Source: JAENVT01 sp963805445 (GTDB lineage: Bacteria > Actinomycetota > Acidimicrobiia > Acidimicrobiales > Ilumatobacteraceae). From it: a DNA stretch of 64,000 bases. This document shows, piece by piece, positions 54,075 through 62,426 of this stretch. The first letter of the stretch is position 1. The number at the start of each line of letters is the position of its first letter. The stretch spans positions 124,001 through 188,000 of the forward strand of contig CAWDUI010000003.1 of NCBI GenBank assembly GCA_963805445.1. The letters run 5' to 3'. A program made the position numbers and the translations under genes. The notes below the pieces were generated by a model. That model was not told the origin of the DNA. It saw nothing but the letters and a program-made list of their open reading frames with translations, and did no database searches.

Positions 54075-54080
54075 ACGGTA
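54075..54080 (-). promoter_or_regulatory. -10 box (TACCGT) of the SDR-decarboxylase operon
   Basis: TANNNT on the minus strand 8 nt before ATG 54066. Confidence 0.45.
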
Positions 54081-54105
54081 CCGCACAGGCCAAACTGGAG
54101 AACCA

Positions 54106-54795
54106 ATGACGACGTGGCGCGTGCTGACCTGGAACATTCTCGGGGCTCGTCGGCCAAATCTCGACGTCATCACCAAGGTGATCGTGGCCTACGAACCCGA
54201 CGTCGTCGCACTGCAGGAAGTGCAGCGTCGCCAGACGCATGGCCTCGCACGCCGGCTCGGTTGGAAGGTCGTGTGGACGCGAAAGCACTACCCGTACTCG
54301 CCGCTCGTGTGGTGGCGCGCCGAGGGCCTGGCGATCATGACACCGCACGCCGTCAGTGAACTGGTCAGCATCTCCATCTCTCCCGGCGTTTCGACGTGGA
54401 CCTACCGACACCGGGTTGCCATGGCCGCCACCGTGACGCGCGCTGACGACGATGCGCTCCGTGTGGTCAACACCCACCTCGCATCACACGATGCCGACCA
54501 GCGGATCGCTCAGGCTCGTCGGGTCGTCGGGATCATCGGCGATCGTCGCCCGGCGGTGGTCGCCGGCGATCTCAATGCCGTGGATGAAGTCGAGGTGATC
54601 CGCGAGTTCGGCACTGCCGGGCTGGTCGACCCCGGGGGCGACTACTCCAACCCGTCGATTGCACCGGTGCAGCGCCTCGACTACGTGTTGGTGCCTGAGC
54701 CGGCCACGGTCACTTCGCGACTGACGCCGGAGGGTGGCGAGCGCTGGCACGAGCTCAGCGACCATCTGCCCGTGCTCGTCGAGCTCTCGACCTGA
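54106..54795 (+). CDS. Endonuclease/exonuclease/phosphatase (EEP) family protein
   Basis: 229 residues. The EEP metal site is built from VLTWNILGARRPN (Asn), EPDVVALQEVQ (Glu), VVAGDLNAVDEVE (Asp-x-Asn) and SDHLPVLVEL (Asp-His). The family includes nucleases, phosphodiesterases and sphingomyelinase-like enzymes. There is no signal peptide, so a cytosolic enzyme. ATG 54106 has CTGGAG 5-10 nt upstream. The function cannot be narrowed. Confidence 0.85.
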   Translation: MTTWRVLTWNILGARRPNLDVITKVIVAYEPDVVALQEVQRRQTHGLARRLGWKVVWTRKHYPYSPLVWWRAEGLAIMTPHAVSELVSISISPGVSTWTYRHRVAMAATVTRADDDALRVVNTHLASHDADQRIAQARRVVGIIGDRRPAVVAGDLNAVDEVEVIREFGTAGLVDPGGDYSNPSIAPVQRLDYVLVPEPATVTSRLTPEGGERWHELSDHLPVLVELST

Positions 54796-54800
54796 ACCTG

Positions 54801-55646
54801 TCAGCCCGGCTGGAAGGTCTGCGTGGTCGACGACCGATTCGCGTCGAGCAACTCCATCGGGCTGCGGCCGCCGTCGATGTAGCCGAGCGCGTAGGCGCCG
54901 ACCTCGTAGCCGAGCAGACGCTGCACCCGCTCTGGGAACTGGCGGACCTCGTCGAGGGTGTACGACAGGTACTGGTTCTCCTCCTGGCGAAGCCAGCCGA
55001 GCACGTAGTCGACGTTGATTCCGATGCGCACCTCGTCGCTCTGGTTCGAACCAGCGCCGTGAAACGTCGACCCGAGGTACAGCACCACCGATCCTCGTGG
55101 CATCGCTGCGGGCATCGATTCGTGGTCGGCGAAGCGCGCCCCGTGTGGCGAACGGTGGCTGTCGGGCACGACCCGAGTCGCTCCGTTGTGCTCGGTGAAG
55201 TCGTCGAGCGCCCAGATGCTGCTGACCTCGACATCGATCTCCGGCGGGAACGGGAAGAAATCGAAGCACCAGTGGTCCCGGTGGAGCATCTGCGACGGCG
55301 ACTCGGGACCGACCGCGATCGACTGGGTCAGGTGCAGTTGAAACGTCGTCTTCTTGGCCCACAACGTTCGGTCGACGACGTCGAGGATCAATGGATGGGC
55401 GACCATCTCCACGCTCGACGGGCAGCGCGTCAACAAGGCGCCGGTGCGGCGTGTGTTGTGCCCGGCGAATTCGTCGCCACCCGTCGGCGACGCGGCCAGC
55501 CACGGCTCCAGCTCGCCGCGAACTCGATCACACAACTCGCCGTCGGCCAATTGCTCGATGATCACGACACCGTGTTCGCGCAGTGCGTCGCTGACCACCT
55601 CGGCCCCGACGCCAACGGGATAACGCGGGATCGTCGCCGGGGACAT
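54801..55646 (-). CDS. Phytanoyl-CoA dioxygenase (PhyH) family protein
   Basis: 281 residues, Fe(II)/2-oxoglutarate-dependent oxygenase. The facial triad is visible as SQMLHRDHWCFDF (H-x-D) and GSTFHGAGSNQSDEVRIGIN, with the distal histidine and the arginine that binds 2-oxoglutarate. Usual reaction: hydroxylation of an aliphatic carbon. ATG 55646 has TAGTAT 6 nt upstream. The substrate is unknown; bacterial members act in secondary metabolism or ectoine formation, and neither context is seen here. Confidence 0.9.
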   Translation of the reverse strand: MSPATIPRYPVGVGAEVVSDALREHGVVIIEQLADGELCDRVRGELEPWLAASPTGGDEFAGHNTRRTGALLTRCPSSVEMVAHPLILDVVDRTLWAKKTTFQLHLTQSIAVGPESPSQMLHRDHWCFDFFPFPPEIDVEVSSIWALDDFTEHNGATRVVPDSHRSPHGARFADHESMPAAMPRGSVVLYLGSTFHGAGSNQSDEVRIGINVDYVLGWLRQEENQYLSYTLDEVRQFPERVQRLLGYEVGAYALGYIDGGRSPMELLDANRSSTTQTFQPG

Positions 55647-55652
55647 CCCGCG

Positions 55653-55658
55653 ATACTA
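55653..55658 (-). promoter_or_regulatory. -10 box (TAGTAT) of the PhyH gene
   Basis: TANNNT on the minus strand with a 6-nt gap to ATG 55646. Confidence 0.5.
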
Positions 55659-55663
55659 CGGAG

Positions 55664-56404
55664 CTAGCGAGACCGGAGGACGAACGCACCCCAGCCGAGG
55701 TGCCGGCGCTCGATGGCGAGGTAACTGCGCCTGGCCGCGCGGATCCACTCGCCCAGGCCCTCGGCCTCGGCATCGTCCGGGTTGTCGCGCAGCCAGTCAT
55801 CGACGGTCCTCCATTGGGCGGCGACGTAGCGGTCCCAATCGTCGGCGCAGGCCAGCACCATCTCGACCAATTCGAACCCCGCCGCCTCGACCCGATCGAG
55901 CGTTCCCACCAACGACTCGAATTCCCCGTCGGCCACATCAGGGACTGAGGTGCCGGGTGGCAACGGCTCGATCCAGTACGGCTCACCGACCACGACGAGC
56001 CCGCCGGGTTTCACCCTCGGCCGCATCAGGTCGAGCGTGCCGACCAGGCCGTTGCCGATCCACGTCGCGCCGAGGCAACTGACGACATCGAACTGCTGGT
56101 CGGTGTCGACCACGTAGCGCGCCGCATCGGCATGCACGAGCGTGACCCGGTCGCCGACCTCCAGATCGTCTGCCCGCAGGCGGGCCGCGGCCAGGAACAC
56201 CTCGCTGATGTCGACGCCCACCCCGGTGACGTCGTGCTCGACAGCCCAGGTGCACAACATCTCGGCCTTTCCGCAACACAAGTCGAGAATGTGGGTCGGA
56301 CGGTCGCCGGCACAGATCCGACCGAGCAGCTGCAACTTGCCATCGGTGAACGGGTTCAGGATCCGGTGACGCGATTCGGAGATCTCGTGAAAGCGCAAGG
56401 ACAT
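55664..56404 (-). CDS. SAM-dependent methyltransferase
   Basis: 246 residues, class I fold. SAM-binding motif ILDLCCGKAEMLCTWA, the acidic VGVDISEVFLAAA loop, and VSCLGATWIGNGLVGTLDLM with the post-motif region. Small-molecule methyltransferase of unknown substrate. ATG 56404 was chosen over upstream ATGs because TACCGT lies 6 nt before it. Seventeen nucleotides separate its stop from the PhyH start, whose own -10 overlaps the gap; the two may also form one transcript. Confidence 0.85.
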   Translation of the reverse strand: MSLRFHEISESRHRILNPFTDGKLQLLGRICAGDRPTHILDLCCGKAEMLCTWAVEHDVTGVGVDISEVFLAAARLRADDLEVGDRVTLVHADAARYVVDTDQQFDVVSCLGATWIGNGLVGTLDLMRPRVKPGGLVVVGEPYWIEPLPPGTSVPDVADGEFESLVGTLDRVEAAGFELVEMVLACADDWDRYVAAQWRTVDDWLRDNPDDAEAEGLGEWIRAARRSYLAIERRHLGWGAFVLRSR

Positions 56405-56410
56405 GGTCCG

Positions 56411-56416
56411 ACGGTA
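56411..56416 (-). promoter_or_regulatory. -10 box (TACCGT) of the methyltransferase gene
   Basis: TANNNT on the minus strand with a 6-nt gap to ATG 56404; decides the start. Confidence 0.5.
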
Positions 56417-56537
56417 GTGCGCATGACCTATTTCCGCCCGAGGTCCTTGATCGCAGCGGCGAGTGTGCCGATACTTGGACAACGGTGAAACCTCTCGACG
56501 TCGACACCCCCCGTCGACGTCGGGAAGGCGGGAGTGC

Positions 56538-56789
56538 ATGATGGAAACGGCAACACGACTGAACGACGAAGAGGCCCACGATCTGGCCGTCCGTCACCTT
56601 GCCGATCTCCTCGGGTCGAGCACCCTCCCGCCGGTCGCCTGGGATGTCGATCACCACCTGCAGGGTCACCTCGACGTGGCCGGGCACCACATGGTGCTGA
56701 TCGCGACCCGCACGCCGGACCGCTGCCCGCTGCTGCTGACCGACGAAGACTGGGACAGCCTGCGTCGTACGCACTGCCACGCAGCCTGA
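56538..56789 (+). CDS. Small protein of unknown function
   Basis: 83 residues (ATG 56538, or ATG 56541), GGGAG 7 nt upstream. It is acidic and His-rich: EEAHDLAVRHLADLLGSSTL, DVDHHLQGHLDVAGHHMVL, ending LRRTHCHAA. No known motif, no membrane span. The start codon context and base composition look like a real gene, but I cannot name it. Confidence 0.5.
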   Translation: MMETATRLNDEEAHDLAVRHLADLLGSSTLPPVAWDVDHHLQGHLDVAGHHMVLIATRTPDRCPLLLTDEDWDSLRRTHCHAA

Positions 56790-56791
56790 TT

Positions 56792-56797
56792 TAAGCT
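56792..56797 (+). promoter_or_regulatory. -10 box (TAAGCT) of the FMN reductase gene
   Basis: TANNNT with a 6-nt gap to ATG 56804 and no Shine-Dalgarno. Confidence 0.5.
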
Positions 56798-56803
56798 CCG
56801 CCC

Positions 56804-57358
56804 ATGGCGGAGGAACTGGCTGACCGCGACAGACGGATGTTGCTGATCTGCGGCAGCCTGAGAGCCGGCTCGACGAACGAAGCCCTCTTGCGAACGGTTG
56901 CGTCACTCCTGCCCGACGACGTCGTGGCCGAGTTGTACGACGGGATGGCTCTGCTCCCCCACTTCAACCCCGACGACGACCACGACCCGTTGCCGGCGGA
57001 AGTGATCCGGCTTCGTCATCGCATTGCCGGAGCATCCGCAATCCTGTTCTCCACCCCCGAGTACGCGGGTGCCATGCCTGGCACGTTGAAGAACCTGCTC
57101 GACTGGACGGTCGGCGGGGTCGAGGTCTCCGACAAGCCCACGGCGTGGATCAACATCTCCACCGCCCCGAGCGGTGCCGCCGGCACGCACGAATCGCTGA
57201 CCACCGTCCTGCGGTACACCGGCGCCAAGCTCGTCGACGCCGCTTGCGTGCGCATCCCCGTCCATCGTGACGCGGTCGGCCTCGACGGGTTGATCGGCGA
57301 CCCGGAGATCCGGATCCGCGCCAAGGCCGCCGTCAACACGCTGCTCGACGCAGTGTGA
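56804..57358 (+). CDS. NADPH-dependent FMN reductase family protein
   Basis: 184 residues, flavodoxin-like fold. FMN phosphate loop LLICGSLRAGSTNEALLR, the FSTPEYAGAMPGTLKNLLDW loop that holds the isoalloxazine ring, and a TAPSGAAGTHESL segment are as in azoreductase/chromate-reductase type NAD(P)H:FMN or quinone reductases. It could supply reduced FMN to a luciferase-like oxidase (inference). Leaderless start ATG 56804. Palindromic repeat copy 2 begins 18 nt after the stop. Confidence 0.9.
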   Translation: MAEELADRDRRMLLICGSLRAGSTNEALLRTVASLLPDDVVAELYDGMALLPHFNPDDDHDPLPAEVIRLRHRIAGASAILFSTPEYAGAMPGTLKNLLDWTVGGVEVSDKPTAWINISTAPSGAAGTHESLTTVLRYTGAKLVDAACVRIPVHRDAVGLDGLIGDPEIRIRAKAAVNTLLDAV

Positions 57359-57376
57359 TGCACCGATAGCCGAATC

Positions 57377-57416
57377 GGGCAGCCCCAGAACCGTACGTAT
57401 CGTTCTGGGGCTGCCC
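57377..57416. repeat. Palindromic repeat family 1, copy 2
   Basis: Perfect 15-bp arms GGGCAGCCCCAGAAC (57377-57391) and GTTCTGGGGCTGCCC (57402-57416) around the 10-nt loop CGTACGTATC. It lies 18 nt after the FMN reductase stop. Confidence 0.85.
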
Positions 57417-57457
57417 AGTCCGGTCGGATGTTGGCGATCGGGAGGCTCGGGGATTGA

Positions 57458-58322
57458 ATGCGGCGCGTGACCAGCGTGAGTCGCCGATCGGCGACAGCAG
57501 ATGGTCAGCGGCACGACGTGTCGCTTCGAAGCCGAGACCTGAGCGGCATCCGCAATCGGGGCAGCAGCCCTCTCATCTACGCTCGCAACCTGCTCGAGGT
57601 CCGGGAGCTGATCTGCTCGGTCGGCCCACCGTGCTGGGCGTACGGACCGACGGCGGGCGCCCTTGGCGGCTTTGATACATACGACCTCGAGCCTCCGTTC
57701 CAGATCGTGGTGCCTCGGGGCAGATCGGTGAATCGGATCGGGCATGTCGTCCATCGCAGCCGCGACATCTCCCGGCTCGACATGACCGAAGTCCACGGCG
57801 TGCCGACGATGTCGGCCACCCGAACCATCATCGACCTGGCTGCGTCGGAGACACGCGAACGGCTGGCGGCGGCGATCGATAGTGCCTTGCGGGACCGCTT
57901 GACGAGCGAGGACTTCCTGCACCGTCGAATCGTCGAGCTTCGGCGCCGAGGACAGCGCCGGAATCGCCGAACTCGTCTCCGTCCTCGAAGGCAACGAGAT
58001 CACGCGGGGAGGGCATTCGTGGCTCGAGCGTCGATTCCTCACGTTGCTGGCTGAGGCCGGCTTGCCACGCCCGCAAACCCAAGCGATCGTCGGCAAGCGC
58101 AATCTTCGGCTGATCCGAGTCGACTGCCGATTCCCAGGCACCAACGTGGTCGTCGAGCTGCTCGGCTACCGCTTCCACCGCACGGTCATGGAAATGCAGA
58201 ACGACGCCGAGCGGATGAATCGCATGATCCTCGACGGTCTTCACCCGCTTCAGGCCACCTACACCGACGTTGCCGGCGAGTCGCCGACCATGCTGGCGAC
58301 GATCCGAGAGGCCCTGTTGTAG
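57458..58322 (+). CDS. AbiEi-antitoxin-like / DUF559 endonuclease-fold protein, frameshifted
   Basis: About 288 codons. The N-terminal part (from ELICSVGPPCWAYGPTAGAL, VVPRGRSVNRIGHVVHRSRD, GVPTMSATRTIIDLAASETRERL) is that of AbiEi-type antitoxin/DUF559 fusions, although the first 45 residues do not show the usual winged helix and another indel may lie there. After a frame break near 57945 it continues GIAELVSVLEGNEITRGG and ends with the DUF559 domain (SWLERRFLTLLAEAGLPRPQ, VDCRFPGTNVVVELLGYRFH, ATYTDVAGESPTML), a restriction-endonuclease-like fold. In this fold the VDCRFP...VVVEL region would hold acidic metal ligands. The role is unknown. It is flanked on both sides by copies of palindromic repeat family 1. 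The start is approximate. Confidence 0.7.
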
Positions 58323-58331
58323 ACCTCCGCG

Positions 58332-58381
58332 GAATCGGGCAGCCCCAGAACCCTACGTATCGTTCTGGGGCTGCCCGATTC
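58332..58381. repeat. Palindromic repeat family 1, copy 3
   Basis: Perfect 20-bp arms 58332-58351 (GAATCGGGCAGCCCCAGAAC) and 58362-58381 around the loop CCTACGTATC. It begins 9 nt after the DUF559 stop and lies between convergent genes. The arms extend 5 bp beyond those of copy 2. Confidence 0.9.
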
Positions 58382-58426
58382 TGCCCATCGAGCCGTCGCG
58401 CACGGCGATGAAGGGCGTCATCCACG

Positions 58427-59329
58427 TCATGGCACGCGGGTCCATCCTCGACGTGTTCGGTTCAGTTCGGTGAACCCCATCGCCACGTGCCAGGCACGCA
58501 GGTCGACCTCGGTCTCGTCGTCGGCGACGTAGCTGAGGAGGTTGCGGCTGGCGCCCATCCGCAACCACGCCGCGGCATGACCCAGCAGCCAGCTGGCCAC
58601 ACCCACACCGCGGTAGTCCTCGATCACGCCAACGTTGCTGATGTCGGCCCACCCATCGTTGCGAAGCATCGAACCGTGCCGGGTGAAGTCGTCGTCGACC
58701 TCGAGCAGACCGATCTCGCGGCCGTCCAACATCGCTGCGAACGCCGCGCCGAAGACATGAAGCCGGCGGTGCACTGTGAGACCGTCGATCGGCGCGTCGG
58801 CCGGTGGGTCGATCCCGTCGACGCCGATCACGAACTGCAGCTCGGTCCGCCCGTCAACATCGCTGAACCCGGCATCGCGAGCGAGGATCGCGAGGTGCGG
58901 CCAGGCGTCGTGGATGCCGTACGCCAGCGGCGCGGGCAACGACATGTCGAGCACGGTGACACGCGGCTTCCAGCGATCCAACCGCTTGACGGCGACCCGC
59001 ATCAGGTCGTGACCGGCGTCGAGGTGATCCGGCCAGCAGACGAGCCAGTTGATCCCCGCCGCGTCCTGCAGCGCCGGCCCGACCGACGCATCGCTGCCGT
59101 AGCGATGCAGATGCGCTGCCGCGACCAGCCGGTCGTCGTCGATCGCCACCCAGGTCTCGCGCTCGATCACCCACGGATCGACGATGTACTCGGCCGGATC
59201 ACGTTCCATCACGCTCAACAGGGTCGCGACGGGCACCGAGCAGCCGGGGATCACCGCCTTGACGTGCGCGTTGACCAGATGGGTCAGATGATCGCGGTCG
59301 TGTCGCAGGAACGGGCGGATCTCGGACAT
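58427..59329 (-). CDS. GNAT-family acetyltransferase (double-domain)
   Basis: 300 residues, about twice a single GNAT. N-terminal domain: MSEIRPFLRHDRDHLTHLVN with WVAIDDDRLVAAAHLHRYG. C-terminal domain: GREIGLLEVDDDFTR, DISNVGVIEDYRGVGVASWLL (acetyl-CoA loop, R-G-V-G) and WHVAMGFTELNRTRRG at the end. Two-domain GNATs include mycothiol synthase-like enzymes, but I see no closer match. ATG 59329 has GGAGG 9 nt upstream. It is convergent with the DUF559 gene across repeat copy 3. Confidence 0.85.
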   Translation of the reverse strand: MSEIRPFLRHDRDHLTHLVNAHVKAVIPGCSVPVATLLSVMERDPAEYIVDPWVIERETWVAIDDDRLVAAAHLHRYGSDASVGPALQDAAGINWLVCWPDHLDAGHDLMRVAVKRLDRWKPRVTVLDMSLPAPLAYGIHDAWPHLAILARDAGFSDVDGRTELQFVIGVDGIDPPADAPIDGLTVHRRLHVFGAAFAAMLDGREIGLLEVDDDFTRHGSMLRNDGWADISNVGVIEDYRGVGVASWLLGHAAAWLRMGASRNLLSYVADDETEVDLRAWHVAMGFTELNRTRRGWTRVP

Positions 59330-59400
59330 GACACAGCCTCCACAAGTCGTTGGTTTGCGAATTGGAGGCCGCTACCGGTGCGGCACGCTCGTGAGCCTAG

Positions 59401-60778
59401 TCAGATGCGTTCCCAGTAGCGGCGGAGTTCCCAATCGGTGACGGTCTGGTTGAAGGCCATCCACTCGCCCTTCGCCATGGTGAGGATGTGGTGGTGCACC
59501 TCGTCGCCGAAGCACTCCTTGGCGATCGACGATCCCTCCCACAAGGCGATGGCATCCGGCAGGTTCCAGGGGATGCGGGCGATGTCGGCGGCCTCGTAGC
59601 CGTTGCCGACGAAGGGCTCACCGAGCGGCAACTTGTTGCGGATCCCGTACAGGCCGCCTGCGATCTGACCGGCGAAGGCGAAGTAGCTGTTTGCGTCGCT
59701 GCCGGGAATTCGACACTCGACACGGCAGCCCTTGCCGTGACCGACCTTGCGGAACCCGAGCGTGCGGTTGTCGACGCCCCAGCCGATCCCGGTCGGCGCC
59801 CACGACCCGGGCTGGAAGCGCTTGTAGCTGTTGACCGTCGGTGCCCACAACACGCTGAACTCGCGGGCGGTGGCGATCAAGCCGGCGAGATAGTGCTGAA
59901 ACGTCTCGCTCATGCCATGCGGGCCGTGATGGTCGTCGAACATGGCCTTCTTGCCGTCCAGCGACCACAGGCTCGAGTGCACGTGACACGACGATCCGGT
60001 GTCGTTGAAGTCGTACTTGGCCATGAAGCTGACCGAGCGCCCGTTGAGGTGGGCGATCTCTTTGGCAGCGGTCTTGTACACGCTGTTCCGGTCGGCCATC
60101 TCGACCGCTGTCGTGTAGTCGAGGTTCATCTCGTGCTGACCACGACCGGCCTCGCCCTTGGAGAACTCGACCGGCACGCCGGCGGCCTCCAGGCCCCGAC
60201 GGATCGCCCCGAGGATGTACTCGTCCTTCGTCGTCTGCAGGATGTGGTAGTCCTCGAGCCATGGCGAGTGCGGGCGCAGGTCGCGGTAGCCCTTGCCATA
60301 TGCCTCGTCGTACGTGTCTTGGAAAAGGTAGAACTCGATCTCGCTGGCGACCATGGGCAGGAAGCCCAACGCCTCGGCGGCTTCTTCCTGACGTCGCAAC
60401 ATCGTGCGTGGCGCCACTTCGACCAGTTCTTTGGTCTCCACGTCGAACAGATCGCACATGATCATCGCTGTCTTGTCGACCCAGGGGATGCGCCGAACCG
60501 TCTTCCAGTCGGCGCGAGCCAGCATGTCGCCGTAGCCCTGTTCGTAGCTGGTGAACCGGTAACCAGGCACCGGGATTGTTGTCCATGTCGCAGGCGATCA
60601 GGTAGTCGCAGTTCTCGGTGCCGGACTCGGCGACCGACTCGAGGAAGAACCTTCCGGTCGTGCGCTTTCCCGCCAGCCGCCCCTGGAGATCGGGGAAGAC
60701 CATCAGCACCGTGTCGATCTCACCGCCGCGGATCTCGCGCTCCAACTGGTCACGGCTCACTTCGGTTCGTCCGGTCAT
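59401..60778 (-). CDS. Glutamine synthetase-family ligase (gamma-glutamyl-amine ligase type), frameshifted
   Basis: About 459 codons. N-terminal IDTVLMVFPDLQGRLAGKR and then, after a frame break near 60566, PGYRFTSYEQGYGDM. Catalytic motifs: EIEFYLF, FSKGEAGRGQHEMNL, DTGSSCHVHSSLW, NSYKRFQPGSWAPTG, NRTLGFR and RVECRIPGSDANSYFAF. These cover the ATP, glutamate and metal sites. The family of this length and with VHSSLW is closer to GlnA-like gamma-glutamyl-polyamine or -ethanolamide ligases than to true glutamine synthetase (inference). ATG 60778 with TACAGT 8 nt upstream. It is divergent from a ThDP enzyme with only 28 nt between the starts. Confidence 0.85.
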
Positions 60779-60786
60779 GGCGCTGC

Positions 60787-60792
60787 ACTGTA
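60787..60792 (-). promoter_or_regulatory. -10 box (TACAGT) of the GS-like gene
   Basis: TANNNT on the minus strand 8 nt before ATG 60778. It lies 2 nt from the -10 of the divergent gene, so the two promoters must compete. Confidence 0.45.
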
Positions 60793-60794
60793 GT

Positions 60795-60800
60795 TACGAT
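60795..60800 (+). promoter_or_regulatory. -10 box (TACGAT) of the ThDP-enzyme gene
   Basis: TANNNT with a 6-nt gap to ATG 60807; leaderless. Overlapping promoter pair with the GS-like gene. Confidence 0.5.
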
Positions 60801-60806
60801 CACACG

Positions 60807-62426
60807 ATGCCCCCAGACCGCGACCGATCGATCGCCCAACACATCCTCGATGGCATGAAGGCGACCGGCATCCACCAGCTGTTCTGCCTACCGGGGGTGC
60901 AGAACGATCCGTTCTTCGATGCCGTCGTCGACGCGCAGGAGTGGTTGGAGGTGATCGTCACCCGTCACGAGCAGGGTTGCGCGTACATGGCGATGGGCGC
61001 CGCGCAGGCGACCGGGCGGCCGACGGCGATGTGCGTGGTGCCGGGGCCCGGGCTGCTGAACGCCTCGGCCGGGTTGTCGAGCGCGTGCGGTGGCGGCGCA
61101 CGCGTGCTGGCGATCGTCGGGCAGGTCCACTCCCCCATGCTCGGCAAGGGATATCGGGTGCTGCACGAGCTCGACGACCAGCCGGCGGTGCTCCGCCAGG
61201 TGACCAAGCACGCGGCGATCGTCCGCGACGTCGACACGGCCGCCACGCAGATCCAGCACGCGTTCGACGAGCTCGTCTCCGGCACGCCACGGCCTGTTGC
61301 CATCGAGGTACCCGCCGACCTGTGGGCCAAGCCGGCGCCCGGCTCGGTCACCAGTGGGCGACGCACGATGCCGACGATCGATGCGGCTGCCGTCGATGCC
61401 GCCGCCGCCAAACTACGCGCCGCGAACAACCCGCTGATCTGGGTCGGCACGGGGGCGCAGGACGCATCGCCAGCGGTTCGCCACCTGGCCGAACTGCTGC
61501 AGTCTCCCGTGTCGACACGACGCATGGGCCACGGTGTGATGGACGAGTCCGACGTGCTCTTCGCGCCATTGGGTGTCGCCCATCGAATGTGGGCCGACGT
61601 CGATCTCGTGTTGGGCATCGGCTCGCGCATCGAGTTCCCTCTGCTGCAGTGGGGCACGGCCGGGTTGGACCTGATCCAGATCAACACCGATGCCGACGAG
61701 CTCGACCGTCACCGGATCGGCGCCCTGGGCGTGCATGGTGATGCAGCCGAGGTCGTGCCCATGCTGCTCGACCGCCTCGGCGGCCTGCAGCGCCCTGACC
61801 GCCGCCCGGCCCTCGGCGCGCAACGTTCCGCGTTCTACAACGACATCGCCCACCTCGAACCGCAGCTCTCATATCTCGCGGCGATCCACGACGCGTTGCC
61901 CGACGACGCGATCCTGGTCGAGGACTCGACGCAGATGACGTTCGTCGCCCACTTCGCCTACCAGTTCCGCCATCCACGGACGTACCTGTCGACCGGGTTC
62001 GCCGGCACGCTGGGCGCCGGTGTCGCCGCCGGCATCGGCGCGAAAGCCGGTGCGCCCGATCGCGTCGTGGTGACGATCAGCGGTGACGGCGGCTTCTTGT
62101 TCACCGCCACCGAACTGGCCACCGCGGTGCAGCATCACATCCGGGCCATCACCGTCGTGTTCAACGACAACGCCTACGGCAACGTGCGCCGCATCCAGCA
62201 AGAGCGCTTCGGGGTGGAGCGAACGATTGCCTCGACACTGGTCAATCCCGACATCGTCGCCTTCGCCGAGAGCTTCGGGTGTCTCGGGTTACGCGCCCAT
62301 GATCCGCATGAGCTCGCCGACGCGCTGCGCACGGCGATGGCCCACGACGGACCCGTCGTGATCGAGGTGCCGGTCGGCGAGGTGCCCTCGCCGTGGCCTT
62401 TCATCGTGATGCCACGCGTTCGCTAG
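60807..62426 (+). CDS. ThDP-dependent enzyme, acetolactate synthase-like large subunit
   Basis: 539 residues. The catalytic glutamate sits in TRHEQGCAYMAMGAAQATG, followed by VVPGPGLLNASAGL; the central domain has IWVGTGAQDASPAVRHL; the ThDP site is ISGDGGFLFTATELATAV ... NDNAYGNVRRIQ. It is the length and layout of acetolactate synthase/benzoylformate decarboxylase, but no regulatory small subunit follows, so a catabolic decarboxylase or carboligase is equally likely. It has no Rieske domain, unlike the ThDP gene at 38.8 kb. It overlaps the convergent ATPase gene by 26 nt. Confidence 0.9.
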   Translation: MPPDRDRSIAQHILDGMKATGIHQLFCLPGVQNDPFFDAVVDAQEWLEVIVTRHEQGCAYMAMGAAQATGRPTAMCVVPGPGLLNASAGLSSACGGGARVLAIVGQVHSPMLGKGYRVLHELDDQPAVLRQVTKHAAIVRDVDTAATQIQHAFDELVSGTPRPVAIEVPADLWAKPAPGSVTSGRRTMPTIDAAAVDAAAAKLRAANNPLIWVGTGAQDASPAVRHLAELLQSPVSTRRMGHGVMDESDVLFAPLGVAHRMWADVDLVLGIGSRIEFPLLQWGTAGLDLIQINTDADELDRHRIGALGVHGDAAEVVPMLLDRLGGLQRPDRRPALGAQRSAFYNDIAHLEPQLSYLAAIHDALPDDAILVEDSTQMTFVAHFAYQFRHPRTYLSTGFAGTLGAGVAAGIGAKAGAPDRVVVTISGDGGFLFTATELATAVQHHIRAITVVFNDNAYGNVRRIQQERFGVERTIASTLVNPDIVAFAESFGCLGLRAHDPHELADALRTAMAHDGPVVIEVPVGEVPSPWPFIVMPRVR

